64,000 nt of DNA from Actinomadura coerulea (GTDB lineage Bacteria; Actinomycetota; Actinomycetes; Streptosporangiales; Streptosporangiaceae). The DNA lies in contig NZ_JACHMQ010000001.1 of NCBI RefSeq assembly GCF_014208105.1, forward strand, positions 3,348,001 to 3,412,000, given 5' to 3'. Positions 58,440 to 64,000 of the stretch are shown one piece after another. The notes under the pieces were generated by a model. It was not told the DNA's origin. It saw only the letters and a program-made list of their open reading frames with translations, and made no database searches. The translations under genes were made by a program, and so were the position numbers. Each line of letters begins with the position of its first letter. Position 1 is the stretch's first letter.

Positions 58440-60845
58440 TCAGGGTGCATTAGGATCCCTTTTGCTTCTCAACGAAGCTGTAGGTATCTCCATATCTTGC
58501 GTCAGAAATTGCTGCACGGTCCAAGGATCCGCGACGCGTCCGTTCGGCTCAAACCCGTATTTCATCATACGTGTCGCGAGCTCATGGTTTCCTCGGCCAT
58601 CTTCGAGACCCGCCAACATCTCTATCGCCTCGTTCCTGCCTGACTCGTGCATGCACCCGGCACCAAGCACCCGCCATATCTCCGGCTCAATGATAGAAGG
58701 GTCGGTGTAGCTGAGTCGGAGCTTCATGAGGTGAATCAGGTCATCTGGACGACCAGAGGTCCTTAGAATACCTTCGAGGTGCGCTCTGAGTTCTCTGTCG
58801 TCCGCACATTCTTCGATCCACCCACGGATAATCCGTTCTCGCGCTTCCTCGACTTCCCTTACGGCGTCTACTGCATCGATTAGCTCACGAATAACCGAGT
58901 TTGAATCTTCCGCTTTAGCGCGCAATTTGACAGCGTCCTGCTCATTTCCTTCTCGTTCGTAGAATCGAGCCATATCTAGCATCGCGGGGTATGAACCTAG
59001 GTCGACTGCGCGTTGCAGAAATTCTTTGGCGGAGGCCATATCGCCGACCTCCTCTCGAAGGACAGCCCATTCCCCAACGGTAGACAAACTCTCCTCCTCT
59101 TGGGCAAGGGCAGCCTCAGCGGCCGCTAGATCACCCTGCTTCCTGTAAAGACAAGCCAGGGAGTACCAGGAGTCCTTGACATCACGGATCGTGGCAATTT
59201 CCAATGCCTGTCTCGCTGCATCTATGTCGCCGTTTCGCTCTCTATGGTCGGCAAGATAAAGCAGCGCCTGCGATTCACCGTGGTCGGCGGCATGAAGGTA
59301 AAATTGAGTGGCAAGCCTGAACAGGCCGCGACTCTGCGATTCGTAGGCAATATCAACTAGCTCATCGCCAGCCACGGTGTGCTGCAGCATTGCCTCCCAG
59401 AACGATGTGGGCGGAACCTCGATGCGGCGTTGATACGCACTAACGTGCTCCAGGTAGTCAGCGAGTCGGTATCTGATCGTCGCTTGTACCGCAGCGCCAG
59501 GTCGAGGCCTTATCGGAACAAGCGGGCCGTTAACGCCCAAGCAGGGTCGGGCAGCGTATGCCAGAGCACTCGCGAACCAGCCCTCATCGAGGGCGTCCCA
59601 CGTGGAATCGTCCATGTAGCCGTGGGATGCTTCGTAGAGAAAATCCTTGGTCAGCTCGGCTTTGCGGTTCAGCCGTCGGGCATCAAGGGCCGCGTTCATT
59701 ACCGCACGGGCTGATGGAGGGGCGGCCTCGTACCTACTTACGAGTTCGAAGCCGCCTGCAAGGTGCTGCGTGATCTTCTGGCGTGACCGTGCCATTGCGT
59801 TGCCGAGGCGTGAGTCATGGGTCGCCAAGTCACTCAGGGCAACGAGATCTTCTCCTGAAAACTCCTCTGGAACGATTACGCTCGTACCGACGAGAAGTTC
59901 CCGCACTTGGGGATGGGGGTTCGACTCAGGCTGGCGTGGGCGTCCCGTTAGCAGATCCCAATGCTCAGGCCAAAGAGTCCCAAGTATGAGAACAGGGCCG
60001 CGCTCTCGGGAGCGGAGCAGCTCTCGGAGGCCTGAGGCGACTCGTTCGCCTATTTGGTCTTTGCTTATCCCGAGGTAGTTTATCGATTCGTTGAGCCAAA
60101 TGACAGTCTGCGGTCCGACAAGGTTTTGTTCCAGGGCGTTCGTCAGCGCCGCTGCACGATTAGGGCTAATTGGGTGCCATAGCTTCCACCCTTCAGGCAG
60201 ATGCTGGATTGCTTCCCAACATGCTCTGGTTTTGCCGGTCGATGAACCACCAACCAACATCACCATCACGCTCGTCCCGCTCGCCGCTTGGCTAACCTTT
60301 TCTCGCAACACTACGTCATGCTGGCGCTCGACATAGGCGGGAAGGCTGGGCAACCCCTCATCGCCTTCGATCGCTGGATGCACTTCGAGTTGGAGCGCAT
60401 CCCACTCGCTAACGGGCCGGCCGACGAGATCCGGCTGCGGCGAGTCACCGGGGCGACGTGTCGGCTGTGCTCGCTCGACAAGCCCGTTCCAGTGGATGCG
60501 ATCTTGGGAGAGTGGCATGGAGCCAGCCCACTCCGACCAGATCTGCACCAAGGCCCAAATCTGATCGGCATCGCGCGGCGCTCTCGCTTCGTGAGCCCGT
60601 AGCCACTCGCCAATGCGCCTGTCGTTGAGCGGCGTCCCGGATCGGCGACTCGCTTGCTTAGCTGCTTCCCGTCGCGAGTACGGGAGGCCACGCTCCTTTC
60701 GCGCAGTCACTGCTCGGCCTTCAAGGGCGCGCAGAGCTTCTTGAAGTTCCCTCAATCCCGGTCGCAGTCCGGTCACCTCCTGGAGTTGGAGTGCCCGCAA
60801 ACGCCCGCTGCCCACAGCGGAAGAAGCGGATACAGCCCTAGCCAT
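58440..60845 (-). CDS. P-loop NTPase with N-terminal helical domain and TPR-like tail, copy 1
   Basis: An 801-residue soluble protein. Residues about 50-110 (YSRREAAKQASRRSGTPLNDRRIGEWLRAHEARAPRDADQIWALVQIWSEWAG) form a helix-turn-helix-like module found in actinomycete signalling NTPases. Walker A is GGSSTGKTRACWEAIQHLP near 199, followed by WHPISPNRAAAL, a hydrophobic strand QTVIWLNESINYL (Walker B-like), and VIVPEEFSGEDL. From about 480 to 700 it has TPR/Sel1-like helical pairs (LYLADHRERNGDIDAARQALEIA, LACLYRKQGDLAAAEAAL). The layout resembles STAND-type regulators, in which repeats sense a signal and the NTPase switches state, but I do not recognise a named family. Lower GC than the neighbours. 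The end abuts the IS110 fragment. Confidence 0.8.
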   Translation of the reverse strand: MARAVSASSAVGSGRLRALQLQEVTGLRPGLRELQEALRALEGRAVTARKERGLPYSRREAAKQASRRSGTPLNDRRIGEWLRAHEARAPRDADQIWALVQIWSEWAGSMPLSQDRIHWNGLVERAQPTRRPGDSPQPDLVGRPVSEWDALQLEVHPAIEGDEGLPSLPAYVERQHDVVLREKVSQAASGTSVMVMLVGGSSTGKTRACWEAIQHLPEGWKLWHPISPNRAAALTNALEQNLVGPQTVIWLNESINYLGISKDQIGERVASGLRELLRSRERGPVLILGTLWPEHWDLLTGRPRQPESNPHPQVRELLVGTSVIVPEEFSGEDLVALSDLATHDSRLGNAMARSRQKITQHLAGGFELVSRYEAAPPSARAVMNAALDARRLNRKAELTKDFLYEASHGYMDDSTWDALDEGWFASALAYAARPCLGVNGPLVPIRPRPGAAVQATIRYRLADYLEHVSAYQRRIEVPPTSFWEAMLQHTVAGDELVDIAYESQSRGLFRLATQFYLHAADHGESQALLYLADHRERNGDIDAARQALEIATIRDVKDSWYSLACLYRKQGDLAAAEAALAQEEESLSTVGEWAVLREEVGDMASAKEFLQRAVDLGSYPAMLDMARFYEREGNEQDAVKLRAKAEDSNSVIRELIDAVDAVREVEEARERIIRGWIEECADDRELRAHLEGILRTSGRPDDLIHLMKLRLSYTDPSIIEPEIWRVLGAGCMHESGRNEAIEMLAGLEDGRGNHELATRMMKYGFEPNGRVADPWTVQQFLTQDMEIPTASLRSKRDPNAP

Positions 60846-60964
60846 GAGCGTAGCGATCCTCGTATCCGCTTAATGCGCAGCGACGCCGACTCAGGCTACG
60901 TCGGGCGGGCCAAGCCAACACATGCCGCGCCTGGCCCGACCCGCCATCCAGTCCCGGGGCGCAC

Positions 60965-61117
60965 TCAGTGGCTCTGGATCCACCAGATGAGCCCGGTCAC
61001 CAGGGCGGCTCCGGCCGCTGAGGCCAGTCCGCGCACGACGCCGAATATCGCGGCGCTGCAAAGCCGCCGGACGGTGCTGGTGTCGTTCTTGCTCGTACTG
61101 ACGCCGTCCTTGTTCAT
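60965..61117 (-). CDS. 50-aa single-pass membrane protein upstream of NTPase copy 1
   Basis: A 50-residue protein: polar N-terminus (MNKDGVSTSKNDTSTVRRLC), then a long helix SAAIFGVVRGLASAAGAALV with TGLIWWIQSH at the end. The small-residue helix (AxxxG patterns) ending in WW could span a membrane once. The ATG follows GGGAGGGTTCC, an excellent ribosome site. It is on the same strand as NTPase copy 1, 119 bases upstream, so the two may be cotranscribed. Function unknown; a pore-forming or anchoring partner is one guess. Confidence 0.7.
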   Translation of the reverse strand: MNKDGVSTSKNDTSTVRRLCSAAIFGVVRGLASAAGAALVTGLIWWIQSH

Positions 61118-61301
61118 GGAACCCTCCCGCTGTCGTTGCTGCACCGGTCCGCCGGGCATGGCAGCAGAATCGGCGTGTGGGTGGGCGCCCGTCCCAGAAG
61201 GCGGGCGCAGCGGGCGAACCGGTTCTAAGCTGCCGGTCACGGGCATGCCCGCACCGCCCGCTGCGGGCATGGGCGGTGACCCGCGTGACGGCAAGGAGGA
61301 C

Positions 61302-64000
61302 ATGATCGGCACCGACGACGCCCGCACTCTCTACGACGAGCTGCGGGTGCTGCGCGAACGGGCCAGGACGCGAAGGCGCGCGGCCGGTGAAGTGTTCTCC
61401 CTGCGGGAGATCGAGAGGGCGCTGACCAGACCGCCGTACGCGATCAAGTTCCGTGGCCAGGCCATCAGCGACTGGCTTCCCGAGGACGCGGCCAAGGCTC
61501 AGGTTCCCCGCGACGCCGACGTGGTGTGGGCGCTGGTGCGGCTGTGGAGCGACTGGGCGGGCGACGGACAACCCGCCGAAAGGCATTGGCGCGGGCTCGT
61601 CGAGCGGGCCCAGCCCGCCCGCGTTCCGCCTTCGGCCGCGGCGCCGGCGGGACGGCCGATCGGTGAGTTCGGCGACCGGCTGGTGTTGGAGGACCTGGAG
61701 GTCCAGCCCGCCGTCGACCTCACCGGCGCGGTGACCGGTGCAGCCGGGCTCGGCCTACTGCCCGCCTATGTGCGACGCGAGCACGACTGGCTTCTACAAG
61801 CGGTGGTCGATGCCGCCAAGGACGGCCACAGCGGCATCGCGCTGCTGATCGGCGGCCCGTCTTCCGGTAAGACCCGGGCCTGCTGGGAGGCGGTGAAGGC
61901 GCTGCCGGAGGCGTGGCGGCTCTGGCATCCGCTCACGCCCACCCGCGCCCAGGCCGTCATCGACGGGCTTCCCGCGGTGGGTCCGCGGACGGTGGTGTGG
62001 CTCAACGACAGTCAGCATTACCTGCTCGACCCCGACCGGGCCGAACAGGTCGCCTCCGGGCTACGCGACCTGCTCAACGACGCCCAGCGCGCACCGGTGC
62101 TGGTGGTGGGCAGCATCTGGCACGAGGACTGGGCCACGCTGAGCACCGTGCCTGCCCCTGGGCAGTGGACGTCCGGGCGCCACCCCGATCCGTTCGCGCA
62201 GGCCCGCCAACTGGTCGGCGACAACGGCATCATCGTGCCCGAGTACTTCACCGGCGACGACCTGAAGGCGGCCCGCGACGCCGCCACCGGCGACCCCCGC
62301 CTGGTCGACGCGCTGCAACACGCCGAACAGGGGCATATCACCCAGTACCTGGCTGGTGTGCCCGCCCTTCTCGAGCGTTACCGCACCGCGTACCCAGCGG
62401 CCAAAGCGCTGATCAAGGCGGCCATGGATGCCCTGCGCACCGTCCCCGGCCTCCCCCTGACCCGGGATCTGCTGGAGGAAGCGGCCGAGGGTTACCTCAC
62501 CGGCGTCCAGTTCGATCTGCTGGAGGAGGCATGGTTCGAGGCGGCCCTGGCCTCCCTGTCCGTACCGCAACGCGGAACCCGCGGCCCGCTTACCCCTATC
62601 CGCCCACGCTGTGGGCAGCCCGCACCCGCCCGGCCCAGTTACCGTCTCGCCCCCTACCTTGAACACCACGGCCGCGTGACCCGCCGCACCACCCGCGCCC
62701 CAGCCGCGCTGTGGGAGGCGCTGCTGCACTACCAGGGCGCGCCCGCCGCCATCCTCGGCCAATTCGGACAGAGGGCCAAAGATCACGGGCTGCTGCGAAC
62801 GGCCGTCCGCTTCTACGCGGCCGCTGCCGACGCCGGGTACGTGAACGCCTCGAGGAGGACCGCCGGCCTCCTGGAGGACGCGGGCCGCATCGAGGAAGCC
62901 ATCAGCTGGTGGCAACAGGCAGCCGACGGCGACGACTACCACGGGATAAACGCCGAGTACCTGGCCAGACTTCTGGAATCGCTGGGCCGAGCCGAGGAGG
63001 CGCTGCACTACTGGCAGCGGTCGGCGGATCTCGGCAACCCCGTCGCCCTGGAGAAGGCGGGCAGGCGGCTGGTGGAATTCGGACGCGTCGACGACGCTGT
63101 CCGCTGGTGGCAGCGCGCAGCCGACCTCGCAGGTGACGACCAGGACAAAGCCGCCTACTACAGCGTGCAGGCGGCCGAACTGCTGGTGCGAGCGGGCCCA
63201 CTGGAGGAAGCCCTGGCTTGGTGGCTGCGCGCCGTGGGGACCAGCTCCTTTATGGCTCAGTGGGCTGACACGCCTCGAGAACTACACGAAACAGGCCAGG
63301 CCGACGAAGCCGTTCAACGGCTGCGTGCCCACGCCGCGAACGGCACTGCGTCGGACGCCAATGTCGCCAAGTGCCTCCGCCTGCTGCACGACGCCAGCAA
63401 CCACGTCTGCGATGTCCCGGACCGGGGACCAGCGGCCGAGCACGCCGACACCGCTGATCCCCAAGACCCGACCACCGCCGAACCGGAAAGCCCCTGGTAC
63501 GCAACGCGCTGGGACGAGGTGAAACGCGAGGCCAACCAGCTGGCGGCCCAAGGTTCCATCACCGACGAGATCATCGATCTTCTCCTAAATCCCCCCGACG
63601 CCCATCACGGGCTCCACTTCGAATTGGTAAGCGCCATCTTGTGGGTGACCGGCAGGCAAGAAGAAGCCATCCGCCATTGCCAACAGGCAGCAGAACATGT
63701 CTACGCCTCCGGCGGATACACCTCTGACGCTCGCTATGCCGCACTACGAGCGGCCTACCTTCTTCGCCAGATAGACCGCACTCAGGAAGCCATTGGCTGG
63801 TTGCAGAACCGCGCCGAGACCGGAGACGACGACGCCGCCCAGAAAGCGGTCTGGCTGCTGCTGGAACGCGGCGAGGGCGAGCATGCCATCGACTGGCTGA
63901 CGCACGCCGCAGCCGCAGGCCACCGCTACGCGCTGGCACTCACCGCCGATGTGCTGGCCGAAACGGGCCACATCACCGACGCCGACAAACTCCGGCAGTA
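61302..64000 (+). CDS. P-loop NTPase with TPR-like tail, copy 2 (runs off the window)
   Basis: At least 899 residues, open to the window end. It is paralogous to copy 1 along the N-terminal 450 residues: the helical module (LREIERALTRPPYAIKFRGQAISDWL, WALVRLWSDWAG), GLVERAQP, LPAYVRREHDWLL, Walker A GGPSSGKTRACWEAVKALP near 184, WLNDSQHYL, GLRDLLND, IIVPEYFTGDDL and GPLTPIRPR all align. The tail has many TPR/Sel1-like repeats with recurring (A/E)E-A-x-x-WWQ(R/Q)AA-D words. The start ATG 61302 follows AAGGAGGA but with short spacing; in-frame ATGs at 61269 and 61245 are alternatives. High-GC codon use, unlike copy 1. No end seen. Confidence 0.82.
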   Translation, partial: MIGTDDARTLYDELRVLRERARTRRRAAGEVFSLREIERALTRPPYAIKFRGQAISDWLPEDAAKAQVPRDADVVWALVRLWSDWAGDGQPAERHWRGLVERAQPARVPPSAAAPAGRPIGEFGDRLVLEDLEVQPAVDLTGAVTGAAGLGLLPAYVRREHDWLLQAVVDAAKDGHSGIALLIGGPSSGKTRACWEAVKALPEAWRLWHPLTPTRAQAVIDGLPAVGPRTVVWLNDSQHYLLDPDRAEQVASGLRDLLNDAQRAPVLVVGSIWHEDWATLSTVPAPGQWTSGRHPDPFAQARQLVGDNGIIVPEYFTGDDLKAARDAATGDPRLVDALQHAEQGHITQYLAGVPALLERYRTAYPAAKALIKAAMDALRTVPGLPLTRDLLEEAAEGYLTGVQFDLLEEAWFEAALASLSVPQRGTRGPLTPIRPRCGQPAPARPSYRLAPYLEHHGRVTRRTTRAPAALWEALLHYQGAPAAILGQFGQRAKDHGLLRTAVRFYAAAADAGYVNASRRTAGLLEDAGRIEEAISWWQQAADGDDYHGINAEYLARLLESLGRAEEALHYWQRSADLGNPVALEKAGRRLVEFGRVDDAVRWWQRAADLAGDDQDKAAYYSVQAAELLVRAGPLEEALAWWLRAVGTSSFMAQWADTPRELHETGQADEAVQRLRAHAANGTASDANVAKCLRLLHDASNHVCDVPDRGPAAEHADTADPQDPTTAEPESPWYATRWDEVKREANQLAAQGSITDEIIDLLLNPPDAHHGLHFELVSAILWVTGRQEEAIRHCQQAAEHVYASGGYTSDARYAALRAAYLLRQIDRTQEAIGWLQNRAETGDDDAAQKAVWLLLERGEGEHAIDWLTHAAAAGHRYALALTADVLAETGHITDADKLRQ

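Noticed and set aside
1..64000. CRISPR array, rRNA, replication origin
   Set aside because: No evenly spaced direct repeats, no rRNA-like stretches and no DnaA-box cluster seen.

Overview
The window is high-GC DNA from an actinomycete. Many GTG starts, ATGA/GTGA stop-start overlaps, a WhiB-family regulator, a complete conservon (roadblock, DUF742, small GTPase and sensor kinase genes), an XRE-DUF5753/DUF397/HATPase triad and a cysteine-type leader peptide all point there. The mix resembles Actinomadura and its relatives, but genus is an inference from gene content. No rRNA, tRNA or CRISPR array was found.

0-15 kb is mostly core genome: the tail of an MFS exporter; a MarR-GNAT fusion regulator with a perfect 25-bp palindromic operator; two small membrane proteins; a translationally coupled SWIM-finger/DUF6493-like pair; an Ogt methyltransferase; an SDR; a glutathione peroxidase; two tandem paralogous ~50-aa proteins; an LCP cell-wall ligase; and a giant three-module AAA+ ATPase. 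15-21.4 kb holds a STAS antagonist, an SGNH hydrolase and the conservon cvnA-D. 22-32 kb is an apparent operon of two tandem ABC uptake cassettes (TauA/SsuA-like binding protein, two different permeases, ATPase), with a benzoylformate-decarboxylase-like ThDP enzyme in the first and a flavin monooxygenase after the second. This suggests import and processing of an aromatic acid.

32-46 kb: a minimal family A DNA polymerase, a DUF4234 protein, a phosphoesterase, and a lipid/glycerol cluster (lipid kinase, AGPS-like flavin oxidase, TetR regulator, GlpD). An iron box then precedes a sucrase/ferredoxin-like Fe-S protein. After that come WhiB with tandem terminators, a phosphoribosyltransferase, a phosphotriesterase homologue that has lost most metal ligands, and a YihY/BrkB membrane protein. 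46-50 kb is the assimilatory sulfur operon: leader peptide with attenuator-like hairpin, sulfite reductase, zinc-ribbon peptide, CysH and sirohydrochlorin chelatase. A DUF1707 protein and an AidB-like dehydrogenase follow.

52.7-64 kb is an accessory island with less regular codon use: a C45 peptidase pseudogene with two frameshifts, an orphan MobC-like relaxosome protein, the XRE/DUF397/HATPase triad, a DUF3800 protein with a striking upstream hairpin, a decayed IS110-type transposase, and two divergent paralogous P-loop NTPases with helical-repeat tails. A 50-aa single-pass membrane protein lies just upstream of one of them. This last module is the best candidate for an undescribed system, possibly immunity-like.
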